DNA from: Clostridium bornimense
Lineage (GTDB): Bacteria > Bacillota > Clostridia > Clostridiales > Clostridiaceae
Assembly: GCF_000577895.1 (NCBI RefSeq)
Contig: NZ_HG917868.1
Span: 496,001 to 560,000, forward strand
Reading direction: 5' to 3'
Length of the DNA: 64,000 bases
Positions 1 through 9,607 of the stretch are shown here, piece after piece (positions within the stretch are counted from its first letter, which is position 1; each line of letters opens with the position of its first letter). The translations under genes were made by a program, and so were the position numbers. The notes beneath the pieces are model-generated. The model was not told the DNA's origin and ran no database searches. It saw only the letters and a program-made list of their open reading frames with translations.

Positions 1-828
1 ATGGCATTAGGATGTATTGTGAATATAGTGTTTGACTATGTATTTATTTTTATTTTTAATCTTGGTATAAAAGGAGCAGCTGTAGCTACAGTATTAGCAC
101 AAGTTATTAGTACTTTAGTGATGGTTTATTATTATACAAAGGGATCATCAAATTTAAAGTTGAAAATTCAAAATTTGAAATTAGATATTAGTATTGTTAA
201 AAGAATATTTGCGATAGGTTTTGCACCGTTTGCAATGCAAATAGCTGCCAGTGCTGTTCAAATAATAGCAAATAATTCACTTAAAGCATATGGAAATGAC
301 TTGTCTATTGGAGCTATGGCTGTAATATCATCGGTATCATTAATATTCTTAATGCCTATTTTCGGAATCAATCAAGGATCACAACCTATAATAGGATATA
401 ATTATGGAGCTAAGAAATATAAAAGAACAAAATTGACATTAAAATATGCTATTGTAGCTGCTACTATAATAGTTTGTATTGGAGCAGTGGTAATTCAGCT
501 TTTCCCAGAGAAAGTAATAAGTATTTTTAATTCAGATGAAAGTCTTTTGAAAATAGGAGTTACAGGTATTAGAGTATATTTATTTATGTTGCCATTGCTA
601 GGTTTTCAAGTAGTGGGAAGTAATTATTTTCAATCTATAGGTAAAGTAAAAATAGCTACTTTCTTAAGTTTATTAAGACAAGTAATATTATTAATTCCTT
701 TTACTTTAATTTTACCTAGGTTTTTTGGTGTAAATGGAGTATGGCTTGCTGGAGCTTTTTCAGATTTTATAGCTTCAATGATAACAGGTATTTTTATTAT
801 CAGAGAGTTTAGAAGAGTAGAGAATTAA
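1..828 (+). CDS. MATE-family multidrug/cation antiporter, C-terminal part (5' truncated)
   Basis: This is the C-terminal 275 residues of a multi-pass membrane transporter of the MATE type, which exports drugs or organic cations using a Na+ or H+ gradient. Visible features are repeated hydrophobic helices and the MATE-like stretch GINQGSQPIIGYNYGAKKYK (about residues 123-142), followed by further membrane segments. MATE proteins are usually about 450 residues, so roughly 175 N-terminal residues lie outside the window and the first ATG here is probably internal. A strong hairpin terminator follows the stop. The family call is fairly sure; the substrate is unknown. Confidence 0.85.
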   Translation: MALGCIVNIVFDYVFIFIFNLGIKGAAVATVLAQVISTLVMVYYYTKGSSNLKLKIQNLKLDISIVKRIFAIGFAPFAMQIAASAVQIIANNSLKAYGNDLSIGAMAVISSVSLIFLMPIFGINQGSQPIIGYNYGAKKYKRTKLTLKYAIVAATIIVCIGAVVIQLFPEKVISIFNSDESLLKIGVTGIRVYLFMLPLLGFQVVGSNYFQSIGKVKIATFLSLLRQVILLIPFTLILPRFFGVNGVWLAGAFSDFIASMITGIFIIREFRRVEN

Positions 829-842
829 AGTATCATTAAATG

Positions 843-883
843 GACTGTTGAAAAATTATTTTAATCAACAGTCTTATTTTTTT
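843..883 (+). terminator. Intrinsic terminator after the MATE gene
   Basis: A 9-bp perfect stem (GACTGTTGA at 843-851 with TCAACAGTC at 865-873) is followed by a T-rich tract. It lies 15 nt after the MATE stop codon. Confidence 0.85.
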
Positions 884-980
884 ATATAAAAATAAACTTT
901 TTATAAAAACATGGGATAATTTTCATATATGTATTACAATAATAGTAATAGAAGTTTATATGACAGTGGAGGGATAGAAA

Positions 981-2204
981 ATGACAAAAGTAGTTGAGAA
1001 ATTTTTAAGATATGTAAAAATAGACACAAAATCCAATGAGGAAAGTAAAACATGTCCAACAACAAAATCACAATACAAGTTTGGTGAAATGTTAGTTGAG
1101 GAACTAAAAACCATAGGTATGCAAAATGTATCTATAGATGAAAATGGCTATGTAATGGCATATTTACCATCTAATGTTGATAAAGCAATAGAAACAATTG
1201 GATTTATTGCTCATATGGATACAGCACCAGATTTTTCAGGAGAAAATGTTAATCCTCAAATTGTTGAGAATTATGATGGGGGAGATATTGTTTTAAATAA
1301 AGATTTAAATATAGTGTTGTCTCCAGAAAAATCGCCAGAATTAAAAAATTATATAGGAGAAACGCTTATTACTACAGATGGTACTACATTACTTGGAGCT
1401 GATGATAAAGCTGGAGTAGCAGAGATAATCACTGCAATGGAGTTTTTAATAAATAATCCAGATATAGAACATGGTCCTATTGCTATTTGTTTTACTCCAG
1501 ATGAAGAGGTAGGAAGAGGTGCAGATTTATTTGATGTAGAAAAATTCGGAGCTAATGTAGCATATACTATTGATGGTGGTGCTATTGGAGAGCTAGAATG
1601 TGAAAATTTTAATGCTGCAGGAGTTAAAGTTATACTTAATGGAGTAAATGTTCATCCTGGCTATGCTAAAGATAAAATGATAAATTCTATGCTTATCGCT
1701 AACAAGTTTATAGAAAAATTGCCAAAGGATGAGGTGCCAGAGTTAACTTCAAATAAAGAAGGATTTTATATGTTAACTTCTATAGATGGTTCTGTGGAAA
1801 AAACTAAATTATCTTATATAATAAGAGACTTTGATAGAGAAAGTTTTGAAAATAGAAAAAGTAATATGAAGATGTGGGCTGAAGAAATTAATAAAGAATT
1901 TGGAGAAAATTCTTGTGAAATAGAAATAAAAGATCAATATTATAATATGAAAGAAAAGATAGAGCCAGTTCAATATGTAGTAGATAAGGCTTTTGACGCG
2001 ATGAAAAATTGTGGTGTAACACCAAAAGTAAAAGCTATAAGAGGAGGAACTGATGGGGCAAGACTTTCTTTTATGGGTCTTCCGACACCGAATATTTTTG
2101 CTGGTGGTGAAAACTTTCATGGAAAATTTGAATATGTACCTGTAAGTTCCATGGAAAAGGCTGTGGATGTTATTGTAGAAATATCTAAATTATATACTAA
2201 ATAG
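981..2204 (+). CDS. pepT: Peptidase T (tripeptide aminopeptidase, M20B)
   Basis: This cytoplasmic di-zinc aminopeptidase removes the N-terminal residue of tripeptides. The 407-aa length is normal for PepT. Metal-site motifs are in order: HMDTAPD (His78, Asp80), GADDKAG (bridging Asp141), DEEVGRGAD (catalytic/ligand Glu175-Glu176), and a C-terminal FHGKFEYVP segment with the last His ligand. The dimerisation insert between residues about 205 and 320 is present. A GGAGGG ribosome site sits just before the ATG. The next gene starts about 20 nt after the stop, so a small operon with the two following genes is likely. Confidence 0.95.
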   Translation: MTKVVEKFLRYVKIDTKSNEESKTCPTTKSQYKFGEMLVEELKTIGMQNVSIDENGYVMAYLPSNVDKAIETIGFIAHMDTAPDFSGENVNPQIVENYDGGDIVLNKDLNIVLSPEKSPELKNYIGETLITTDGTTLLGADDKAGVAEIITAMEFLINNPDIEHGPIAICFTPDEEVGRGADLFDVEKFGANVAYTIDGGAIGELECENFNAAGVKVILNGVNVHPGYAKDKMINSMLIANKFIEKLPKDEVPELTSNKEGFYMLTSIDGSVEKTKLSYIIRDFDRESFENRKSNMKMWAEEINKEFGENSCEIEIKDQYYNMKEKIEPVQYVVDKAFDAMKNCGVTPKVKAIRGGTDGARLSFMGLPTPNIFAGGENFHGKFEYVPVSSMEKAVDVIVEISKLYTK

Positions 2205-2227
2205 ATATTATTATGGGGGTGGGTTAT

Positions 2228-2524
2228 ATGAGGATAGTAAAAGCCAAAATAGAACAAGTTACTGAAGATGGACTAATAATAATGATGTCAAATGGTATAA
2301 AGCCTTTAAATTTAATAGTTAATAAGAAAGATATGACATTTGAAGATTTTAAGGAATTAAGAGGAGAGTATAAAATAACATCATTATTACAAGGATGCTG
2401 TTCATCGTGTCCAGTTACAGTATTAGAAAGTGGTAAAAATGAGAAAGATGACAATGAGATGATGGAAGTAATAGATAAAGTTATAGAAATTATTGGAGAA
2501 GAATTAAGGTTATGTTTAAAATAA
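2228..2524 (+). CDS. Small conserved-looking protein with a GCCSSCP cysteine cluster
   Basis: A 98-aa protein of unknown function. I place the start at ATG 2228 because GGGGGTGGG immediately precedes it; an ATG at 2213 would lie inside that ribosome site. The first 55 residues look like a small beta-rich domain. The cluster GCCSSCPV lies near residue 58, followed by an acidic linker and a C-terminal helix. The cysteines could bind metal or form disulfides, but nothing more specific can be read. It follows pepT closely and its last 13 nt overlap the next gene, which suggests co-translation. Confidence 0.7.
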   Translation: MRIVKAKIEQVTEDGLIIMMSNGIKPLNLIVNKKDMTFEDFKELRGEYKITSLLQGCCSSCPVTVLESGKNEKDDNEMMEVIDKVIEIIGEELRLCLK

Positions 2525-3438
2525 TAATTATTTCATTTGTTATATTAGTAGTAATTCTATTTTTAATAGGAAAAAAACTTACAGATTATGCTTTTTATAA
2601 AACTATTTTAAGAGAGCGAAAAACTAAAGAAGATATTTTTGGAGTATTAACAGAAAGAAAAGCTTATGATTTATCTAAATATAAAGAATTAGATATTGAA
2701 GTTCTAGAGATAGTATCAAAAGAGGGCTTAAAATTAAAAGGATATTATATAGAAAAGTTTAAAGAGTGTAAAAAGTTAATGATTATAGTACATGGATATA
2801 CCTCTAATCATTATATAGCATTACAATACTTGGAGATGTTTTTTGAAGAAGGATTTAATGTACTTATGATAGATGTAAGAAGTCATGGTGATAGTGAAGG
2901 TACTTACGCAACTTATGGATATTATGAAAGAGAAGATTTAAATCAATGGATAGATTTTATGACAGATAGACTTGGTAATGACATAAAAATCGGGTTACAT
3001 GGTCAGTCAATGGGTGCAGCCACAGTTCTTATGTATGGAGGAAAATATGAAGACAAAGTAGATTTTATAATAGCCGATTGTCCGTATTCAAGTGGGAAAG
3101 AAATACTTAGATATCAATTTAAACAATATAAAGGAACACCATTATATCCATTGTATTGGTTTGTTAATAGAAGGTGTAAAAAGCTTTGTAAGTTCGATAT
3201 GAATGATATTTCACCTATTGATGATATAAAGGATAAGAAAATACCTACAATGTTTATTCATGGTATAGGAGACGATTTTGTACCATGTTATATGAGTGAA
3301 GACATGTATAAAAGGAAAATTGGTGATAAAAATAAGTTATTACTTATTGAAGGAGCAGCACATGTAGAGGCTTATCCTAAAGATAAAGTTAAGTATAGTA
3401 CAGAAGTTAAAAAATTTATAGAAGAAGCTTTAAAATAG
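2512..3438 (+). CDS. Membrane-anchored alpha/beta hydrolase
   Basis: A 308-aa serine hydrolase with one N-terminal membrane helix (residues 1-20), then an alpha/beta-hydrolase domain. Visible motifs: oxyanion-hole HGYTSNH, nucleophile elbow GQSMGA with Ser166, an acid-containing HGIGDDFVP, and C-terminal AAHVEAYP carrying the catalytic His. This matches the YqkD/BAAT-like group that acts on small esters or peptides of unknown identity. The ATG overlaps the end of the preceding gene. The family is certain, the substrate is not. Confidence 0.88.
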   Translation: MFKIIIISFVILVVILFLIGKKLTDYAFYKTILRERKTKEDIFGVLTERKAYDLSKYKELDIEVLEIVSKEGLKLKGYYIEKFKECKKLMIIVHGYTSNHYIALQYLEMFFEEGFNVLMIDVRSHGDSEGTYATYGYYEREDLNQWIDFMTDRLGNDIKIGLHGQSMGAATVLMYGGKYEDKVDFIIADCPYSSGKEILRYQFKQYKGTPLYPLYWFVNRRCKKLCKFDMNDISPIDDIKDKKIPTMFIHGIGDDFVPCYMSEDMYKRKIGDKNKLLLIEGAAHVEAYPKDKVKYSTEVKKFIEEALK

Positions 3439-3444
3439 TAGTGA

Positions 3445-3480
3445 AAACTCTAGTACATAAAATGTATTAGAGTTTTTTTT
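3445..3480 (+). terminator. Intrinsic terminator after the hydrolase
   Basis: The stem AAACTCTAgTACAT pairs with ATGTAtTAGAGTTT around a 3-nt loop and is followed by eight T residues. It ends the pepT-hydrolase transcript. Confidence 0.88.
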
Positions 3481-3609
3481 GATTAAACAAATCTCAATAA
3501 AAAATGACAGGATATTTAATACAAATATAATTTATGATAGAATATATTGAATTAATAATATTATAACTATATATCATTTTGGAACAATGTATAGAAAGAG
3601 GGCGAGCAA

Positions 3610-6600
3610 ATGAAGGGCTTACCAAAAAGAGTATTTTTAATAGTATTAGTGGTAATTATATGTGGATTAAGCTTTAGCGAACTAGCATTTGCACGAGGAG
3701 AAGATATTAAGTTCAGAAGAATTACTATTGAGGATGGTTTATCACAAACAACAATAAATGATATATATCAAGATAAGCAAGGGTATATGTGGATAGCTAC
3801 GTCATATGGTTTAAATAGATATGATGGTAAGAAGTTTAAGGTATATAAGTATAATGATGGAGAAGAAGTAACAATACCATCGAACTTTATATGTAAGATA
3901 GTAGAAGATAAGCAAGAAAATCTTTGGGTAGCCACAAACAAAGGGTTAAGCAAGATAAGTAAAGATAGAAAAAAAATACAAAACTATACTTCAGATGAAA
4001 AAGATAATAATGCATTATCACATTATAATACAAGATATGTTTTTATTGACTCTAAAAATAGACTTTGGGTAGGGACGGAGCAAGGGTTAAATTTATATGA
4101 TGAGAAAAGTGATAAATTTAAAAGATTTTATGTAGAAGGTTTCAATGATGAATATAATGTAGAAAATTATATATTAACTATAGAAGAAGATAAAGATGGA
4201 GTTATATGGGTCGGAACTAGAACAGGAGTGTTATTTTTAGATGAGGAAAATGGAGTATTAAAACGTTTTAAAGAAGTTAGTGAAGATGAATATATAAATA
4301 AGATATATACATTATCTAATGGAGAAATATTGATTGCTACAGAAGAAAATGGAATAAAAAAATATAATAAGAAAGAAGGTACTATAGAAGATATAAAAAA
4401 TGATGAAAATAATAAAAACTCATTACCACATAATGGGGTAGATGCTATTTTAGAAGATGATAATGGGGATTTATGGATAGGAACTAATAAAGGAATAGCA
4501 GTTAAAAGAAAAGGTAAGAATAATTTTGAAAATTATATACATAAAGAATATGATCAAAAATCGTTAACAGATGACTATATAATTTCATTATATCAGGATA
4601 AATCAGGTCTTATATGGGTGGGAACTTATGATGGTCTGAATAATTTCAATCCAAAAGTTAACTTAAAAAGCTATATAAAAAGTGAGTTTGAAGAAAATTC
4701 TTTAAGCGATAATATGGTATATGGAATTTATGAAGATAATGAAGGTCTAATTTGGGTAGGAACTAACGGTGGTGGTCTTAATGTTATTAATAAGTATACT
4801 AATGAAATAAAGTATTATCAGCATGATAGTGAAAATATAAATTCAATTAGTAACAATAGAGTATGGCAAGTTGTTGGAGATGGTAACAATGAAATATGGA
4901 TTGCTACCAGTGGTGGATTAGATAAATTTGATAAAAGTACTGGCTTATTTACTAGATATAAGGATATTTATGGTGAAAATTCATTGGTATATAATGATGT
5001 AGTATCATTGCATATTGATAAAGAGGGCATATTATGGATCGGCACTAGAAATGGATTATGTTCTTTTGATAGAAAAAGCAAATTTATAGATTATAGTGAG
5101 TTAATGAGTAAATATAAAATAAGTGATAGATATATTTCTAGCATATATGAAGACTCAGATGGAATATTATGGATTGGGTGTGGTTATGATGGTGGATTAA
5201 TAAGATTTGATAGAAAAAATATGACTATGAAGTCTTATACTAATGATGAAGATGATGTAAATAGTTTAAGTTATAATTCAATAAAGTCTATAGCAGAGGA
5301 TAGTAAAGGAAACTTATGGATAGGAACTGCACATGGATTGAATAGACTAGATAAAGAAAATGAGAAGTTTATAAGATATGGTGAAAATGAAGGTATAACT
5401 AATACATATATATATGGAATATTATTTGATGATGAAGATAATCCGTGGATTAGTACTAATGGTGGAATTTTTAAATTAAATGTGAAAGAAAATAAAGCCG
5501 AAAATTTTGATGTTACTGATGGTCTACAAAGTAATGAGTTTAATATATATTCATATTATAGGAATAAAGAAGGAATAATGTATTTTGGAGGTATTAAAGG
5601 TATAGATTCCTTTGATCCTAAAGAAATGAGTAGAGAATATCTTGAAAATTTTAAGATAAAAATAGAATCGGTTCTTGTAAATGGAGATGAAAATGGTAAT
5701 GCAAAATATTTAGATTTAGATAAGGGAAAAATTAATTTACCATATGATAAAAATAACATATCAATAGAATTATTTGTATCAGATTATAGGAATCCATCAA
5801 AAATATCGTATTCATATAAACTGAAAAAGACAGATAACAAATGGATAGATAATGAAAATAATAATAATATAAATTATTCTAATTTGCATCCAGGAAAATA
5901 TGAATTGCAAGTTATGGCTAGAGATTCAGTGGGAAATCTTAGTGATGAATTATCTATAAATATAGTTATAGATAACCCACCATGGCTTAGTCCAATAGCG
6001 TATTTAATATACATAATATGTGTTATAATACTAATTTTCTTTGGAATAAATCATGTTAGAATTTTAGAAAAGATAGTTGAGCAAAGGACACTTCAATTAC
6101 ATAATAAACTATTAGAGAATAAAAAATTGTATAATAAGATAATTGAGCATGAGCAATATAAAAATAATTATTTTATTAATCTATCTCATGAGCTTAGGAC
6201 ACCGTTAAATGTTATATTATCTACAGAAAAGTTAGTGACAGAATTAAATAAGAAAGAGGAGCATATAGATAAATCTAAATTAGAGTATTATATGTCTGTA
6301 TTGAATAGAAACTCTAAAAGATTATTAAGCCTTATTAATAACATTATAGATACTGCAAAGATAGATGCTGGATTTTATAAATTAAATATTACTGAAAATG
6401 ATATAGTATATCTAGTTGAAGAAGTAGTTTTGTCAATGAAAGACTTTGCAGAGGACTCTGGATTAGAATTAATTATAGATCCTGAAGTAGAAGAAAAAGT
6501 AATAGAATGTGATGCTGAAAATATAGAGAGATGTATAGTTAATCTTATTGGTAATGCTATTAAATTTACTGATAGAGGTGGAAAAATTGAAGTGGGAATA

Positions 6601-6852
6601 AGTGATAATGATGAATATGTTACTATAAATGTTAAAGATACTGGAATAGGAATTGAAGAAAAAAATTATGAAATTATTTTTGATAGATTTTCTCAAGGAT
6701 ATAGAAATACAACAGAAGAGTATGGAGGAAGTGGTTTAGGATTAACATTTACGAAACAAATTATAAATCTACATAAAGGAGATATATTTGTAAAAAGCAA
6801 AGTGGGTGTTGGAAGTGAATTTATTATAATACTTCCTGTAAAACAATATTAA
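3610..6852 (+). CDS. Two-component propeller sensor histidine kinase (no receiver domain)
   Basis: A 1080-aa sensor kinase. Residues 1-29 form a signal peptide. About residues 35-690 hold roughly a dozen reg_prop repeats with the recurring signature LWIGTxxGL, predicted to fold into two extracellular beta-propellers. A Y_Y_Y-type beta-sandwich follows (about 700-785), then one membrane helix (about 795-815). The kinase core follows: H-box NLSHELRTPLN with His860, N-box NLIGNAIKF, and G-boxes DTGIGIE and GGSGLGL. Many Bacteroidetes relatives add a receiver and AraC domain; here the protein stops after the ATPase and no response regulator is adjacent. In known relatives the propeller senses a polysaccharide breakdown product, but the ligand here is unknown. 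Confidence 0.9.
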   Translation: MKGLPKRVFLIVLVVIICGLSFSELAFARGEDIKFRRITIEDGLSQTTINDIYQDKQGYMWIATSYGLNRYDGKKFKVYKYNDGEEVTIPSNFICKIVEDKQENLWVATNKGLSKISKDRKKIQNYTSDEKDNNALSHYNTRYVFIDSKNRLWVGTEQGLNLYDEKSDKFKRFYVEGFNDEYNVENYILTIEEDKDGVIWVGTRTGVLFLDEENGVLKRFKEVSEDEYINKIYTLSNGEILIATEENGIKKYNKKEGTIEDIKNDENNKNSLPHNGVDAILEDDNGDLWIGTNKGIAVKRKGKNNFENYIHKEYDQKSLTDDYIISLYQDKSGLIWVGTYDGLNNFNPKVNLKSYIKSEFEENSLSDNMVYGIYEDNEGLIWVGTNGGGLNVINKYTNEIKYYQHDSENINSISNNRVWQVVGDGNNEIWIATSGGLDKFDKSTGLFTRYKDIYGENSLVYNDVVSLHIDKEGILWIGTRNGLCSFDRKSKFIDYSELMSKYKISDRYISSIYEDSDGILWIGCGYDGGLIRFDRKNMTMKSYTNDEDDVNSLSYNSIKSIAEDSKGNLWIGTAHGLNRLDKENEKFIRYGENEGITNTYIYGILFDDEDNPWISTNGGIFKLNVKENKAENFDVTDGLQSNEFNIYSYYRNKEGIMYFGGIKGIDSFDPKEMSREYLENFKIKIESVLVNGDENGNAKYLDLDKGKINLPYDKNNISIELFVSDYRNPSKISYSYKLKKTDNKWIDNENNNNINYSNLHPGKYELQVMARDSVGNLSDELSINIVIDNPPWLSPIAYLIYIICVIILIFFGINHVRILEKIVEQRTLQLHNKLLENKKLYNKIIEHEQYKNNYFINLSHELRTPLNVILSTEKLVTELNKKEEHIDKSKLEYYMSVLNRNSKRLLSLINNIIDTAKIDAGFYKLNITENDIVYLVEEVVLSMKDFAEDSGLELIIDPEVEEKVIECDAENIERCIVNLIGNAIKFTDRGGKIEVGISDNDEYVTINVKDTGIGIEEKNYEIIFDRFSQGYRNTTEEYGGSGLGLTFTKQIINLHKGDIFVKSKVGVGSEFIIILPVKQY

Positions 6853-6866
6853 GAGTTAAAAATAGA

Positions 6867-6897
6867 AGCTGTTGCACGAAGAGTGCGCAGCTTTTTT
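6867..6897 (+). terminator. Terminator of the propeller kinase, also the head of repeat copy A
   Basis: The stem AGCTGtTGCAC with GTGCgCAGCT is followed by six T residues, 14 nt after the stop. The same hairpin heads repeat copy B on the other strand at 48711-48742 and, in variant form, the deleted copy at 26199-26232. It therefore appears to belong to a repeat family. Confidence 0.85.
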
Positions 6898-6916
6898 AAG
6901 TAAACTTGATAGAGCG

Positions 6917-7217
6917 CAGGGCACAAGTATGATGGCACAAGGCACAGTAATGGAGGAAATTCTTGTAGAATTTCTGAAATTTTAAGTGTTAAGTTGAATG
7001 TTATAAGTTAGAACATGTTTCTTACTTAGATTACAGTTGATATAAAAGTCGTTACAGAAAGCTCATGAAAGTTGTACTTTCATGAAGTTTTAGCTATAAT
7101 TTCTATATTTGCAGTAAATAAGAAAACGCGTTGATGTCCGCAGGACTATAATAAAATTCTTCCCAAAGAGGAATTTTCACCTTACGTGTGCCCTGTGCCT
7201 TCTAGCCTGTGCCCTGT
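6917..7217 (+). repeat. Dispersed non-coding element, full-length copy A
   Basis: This fills the gap between two genes. It is bounded by inverted clusters of a 7-bp unit: on the left (6917-6947) GGCACA-type heptamers, on the right (7185-7217) CTGTGCC CTGTGCC-type heptamers interrupted by TTCTAGC. Internal hairpins are GAAATTC/GAATTTC (about 6955), CATGAAAGT/ACTTTCATG (about 7066-7085), GTCC/GGAC (about 7135) and AAAATTC/GAATTTT (about 7155). It matches copy B (48403-48705, minus) over its whole length and copy C (55290-55455) over its left half. I see no plausible protein in it. This is a new repeat as far as I can tell from the sequence. Confidence 0.85.
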
Positions 7218-7239
7218 AAAAGGAACTTTTACGTAATCT

Positions 7240-7839
7240 TTATTTATTGTTCCTATATTTTGAATAAAAGATATATATTATTGATGAGATTATTGTACTG
7301 ATAGAACCACAGATTATATCAATCATAGTATCAGTCAAGCTATGGTTTTGTGAATTAAGTTTTAAAAGTAAATCGGTAGTAAATTCATATATTTCCCATA
7401 ATCCTGCCATTGATATACTGAAAAATATACCGAATAGAATTGAAAGGGAAAAGTTTTTATTTAAATTACTTTTACATAAAGTTGTAAAAATAGCCAACCC
7501 TATAAAAAATAATATGATTCCTGAATAAAAATGAACAAATTTATCCCAATAAGGAAAGATACTATATATAGAGATTATTCGTCCTAGAAACATAGATAAA
7601 AAAATAAATAATTGAGAAAGAAAGTATAAAAGTAGAGTAGCTTTAAATCTCGTGTACATAAATACTAACTTTATCAATAGAGATACTACTAAAGTTAATA
7701 AAGAAGATAAATATATAAAAGAATTTTTATTTAATATTCCAAATATAAACGTAGAAATTAATAAAAAGAAGAACAGTTTTTCAAAAATTAATTCATAACG
7801 TAGCTTACCATTAATAGTTAATGCAAAAAATTTTTTCAT
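7240..7839 (-). CDS. Integral membrane protein, YjdF/DUF2238-like
   Basis: A 199-aa protein with about five or six membrane helices. The start is ATG at 7839, preceded on the minus strand by AAGGAG; an in-frame ATG further upstream (7920) has no ribosome site. The motif WDKFVHFYSG in a middle helix, GLWEIYEF in a later one and DTMIDIICG near the end resemble the conserved aromatic/His/Glu/Asp pattern of the DUF2238 (YjdF) membrane family, whose function is unknown. It converges on repeat copy A, whose right end lies only 22 nt from the stop codon. Confidence 0.65.
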   Translation of the reverse strand: MKKFFALTINGKLRYELIFEKLFFFLLISTFIFGILNKNSFIYLSSLLTLVVSLLIKLVFMYTRFKATLLLYFLSQLFIFLSMFLGRIISIYSIFPYWDKFVHFYSGIILFFIGLAIFTTLCKSNLNKNFSLSILFGIFFSISMAGLWEIYEFTTDLLLKLNSQNHSLTDTMIDIICGSISTIISSIIYIFYSKYRNNK

Positions 7840-8092
7840 AATAATCTCCTTTAAAATACATTTCGATAAAAAATACATTTTATAATTAAATAATTTGTAG
7901 TTACATAAATAGTAATACATATATATTGATATTTATAGGGGTTCGCGTTATATTTATAAATAAGAATTTTATTTTTATATGGTATTTTAATTAGAAATTG
8001 AAAGATTATTAATGATATATTTATTAGTGACAAGATACTTCCTAAAAAATAAATATATCCAAGAATAAAGTTGCATAAAAAAGGAGGATAAT

Positions 8093-8959
8093 ATGAGGAA
8101 TGGAACGAAAAAGTTAAAAAAAACTACTAAAATTATTATAGGAATCATTTCAATATTAATAATTATTATGATATTAGGAGTACTATTATTATTTAATAGT
8201 ATAAAAGTTAATGATAAAGTATTAAATTATCTACATCAATTTGAAGAGTATGTAGAGAGTGGGGAATATGACAAAGCTGAAGAGGTTTTAAAAAAAGCTG
8301 AAGATTTAAAATCTACTGAAGAAGGTAAAGAAAAATTAGAATTAATGAAGAAAATTGAAAAGTCAGAGACTTTACTTGAAGAAGCTACAAATTTAATGAA
8401 AAAAGAAAAATATGAAGAAGCTAAAGATAAGTTAAATAAGATTCATGCTAATGAAGGAAAGATATATGTAGATGCACAGGAAAAAATAAAAGAATGTGAT
8501 GATGCATTGGTAGATATTAATTTTGAAAAAGCAAAACAAGCTTTTGATAAGGGAGATTATGATAGTGCATTAAAAAGTATAACAGATGTACTTAATGTAA
8601 GAAAAGATGATGAAGAAGCTAAAAACCTACAGGAAGAAATAATACAAAAGAGAGATGAAAAATTAGCTAAAGAAGAAGCTGAAAGAAAGCAAAAAGAAGA
8701 AGAAGAGAAAAAGGAAAGAGAAGCTTTTACAGAAGATGAAGCAGTTGAATTCTTAAGAGAGAAATTAGAAAATAAAGAAAATTTGAGTTTAGAGGTTCAA
8801 AACGCTGAAAGTAATAATGGAAAAGAAGGCTACATGATACAAGTTAGTGAAATGATGGATGACCATCTAGCTACTATAGGATGGTATTTTATAGATAAGT
8901 ATAACAAAGAAGCTTTTGAATGGGATATGTTAAATAATAAACTTATAGAAATTAATTAA
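8093..8959 (+). CDS. Single-pass membrane protein with TPR-like/coiled-coil extracellular region
   Basis: A 288-aa protein of unknown function. A basic N-terminus is followed by one membrane helix (about residues 12-34). The next 170 residues are highly charged helices with TPR-like units (EYDKAEEVLKKAEDL, KYEEAKDKLNKI, DYDSALKSITDVL), then a strongly charged coiled coil rich in Lys and Glu (about 195-215). A small C-terminal globular domain of about 65 residues ends with WYFIDKYNKEAFEWD. A strong AAGGAGGA ribosome site precedes the ATG. The likely location is outside the membrane with the helix as anchor. A partner or ligand cannot be read from the sequence. Confidence 0.75.
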   Translation: MRNGTKKLKKTTKIIIGIISILIIIMILGVLLLFNSIKVNDKVLNYLHQFEEYVESGEYDKAEEVLKKAEDLKSTEEGKEKLELMKKIEKSETLLEEATNLMKKEKYEEAKDKLNKIHANEGKIYVDAQEKIKECDDALVDINFEKAKQAFDKGDYDSALKSITDVLNVRKDDEEAKNLQEEIIQKRDEKLAKEEAERKQKEEEEKKEREAFTEDEAVEFLREKLENKENLSLEVQNAESNNGKEGYMIQVSEMMDDHLATIGWYFIDKYNKEAFEWDMLNNKLIEIN

Positions 8960-8966
8960 TATAAGT

Positions 8967-9001
8967 AAGACCTAGGTAAAATACTATATCTAGGTCTTAT
9001 T
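8967..9001. terminator. Bidirectional terminator between convergent genes
   Basis: The perfect stem AAGACCTAG (8967-8975) with CTAGGTCTT (8990-8998) has T-rich flanks on both sides. It serves the plus gene ending at 8959 and possibly also the minus gene ending at 9002. Confidence 0.8.
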
Positions 9002-9607
9002 TCATGACCTTTTATTACGTCTATATTTTCTATTTCTAGGAACCATTTTGTGTTTATAACAATGTCTTGGTTCTGAGCGTCCCATAGAAGCTAATTCAAG
9101 GTTTATGTCTGTAAATTCAACATAGTCATTATTAAAATAATATAGGTTAGGATCATTTTCTAAAATGGAGATAACAAAGATAATGTAAAAAACTCTTGGT
9201 GTTATACTAATTTGATAGTTGAAAAATGGAATTATAGCATCTAGACTTGATACAACGAAAGTAACATAGGGAAGTCCAGCTAAGCTATATTGTACATTGG
9301 AGTAAAAGTATCCATGAATTATTTCGTCTAAACTTTCATCTTCATGAAGTTTTATATGTGGATTTAGTTGTGCTTCTGCTAAATCTAAATTAGTCAATAG
9401 TAAGGCAAGATAAAGATTTTTTAGACTAATTTGCATTCTTAAGTAAAGTATGCTTGATCCCACTATTGCATTATCATCATTTAGAGGATTTATGGCTAGA
9501 AAACAAAATAGTCTATTTTGATTTAAGAAAACTATTTCGTCATCATTAACGACAGTATCATTATTTGTGTTATCTTCAAATATTGGAGGAGTAAGTTTTA
9601 TAAACAC
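9002..9607 (-). CDS. Uncharacterised protein
   Basis: A 201-aa protein that I cannot assign to a family. The start is GTG at 9607, set by TGGAGG at 9615-9620 on the minus strand with 7-nt spacing; the nearby ATG at 9609 is out of frame and runs into a stop. The sequence is mixed alpha/beta and fairly acidic, with no signal peptide or clear membrane helix. It ends in a very basic tail (residues about 185-201, rich in Arg and Lys). Codon use matches its neighbours. It stands alone, with topB diverging upstream. Confidence 0.6.
   Translation of the reverse strand: MFIKLTPPIFEDNTNNDTVVNDDEIVFLNQNRLFCFLAINPLNDDNAIVGSSILYLRMQISLKNLYLALLLTNLDLAEAQLNPHIKLHEDESLDEIIHGYFYSNVQYSLAGLPYVTFVVSSLDAIIPFFNYQISITPRVFYIIFVISILENDPNLYYFNNDYVEFTDINLELASMGRSEPRHCYKHKMVPRNRKYRRNKRS

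Noticed and set aside
7851-8033. A 60-codon minus-strand frame upstream of the YjdF-like gene
   Set aside because: Composition reflects AT-rich DNA, there is no ribosome site, and it overlaps the likely promoter and leader region.
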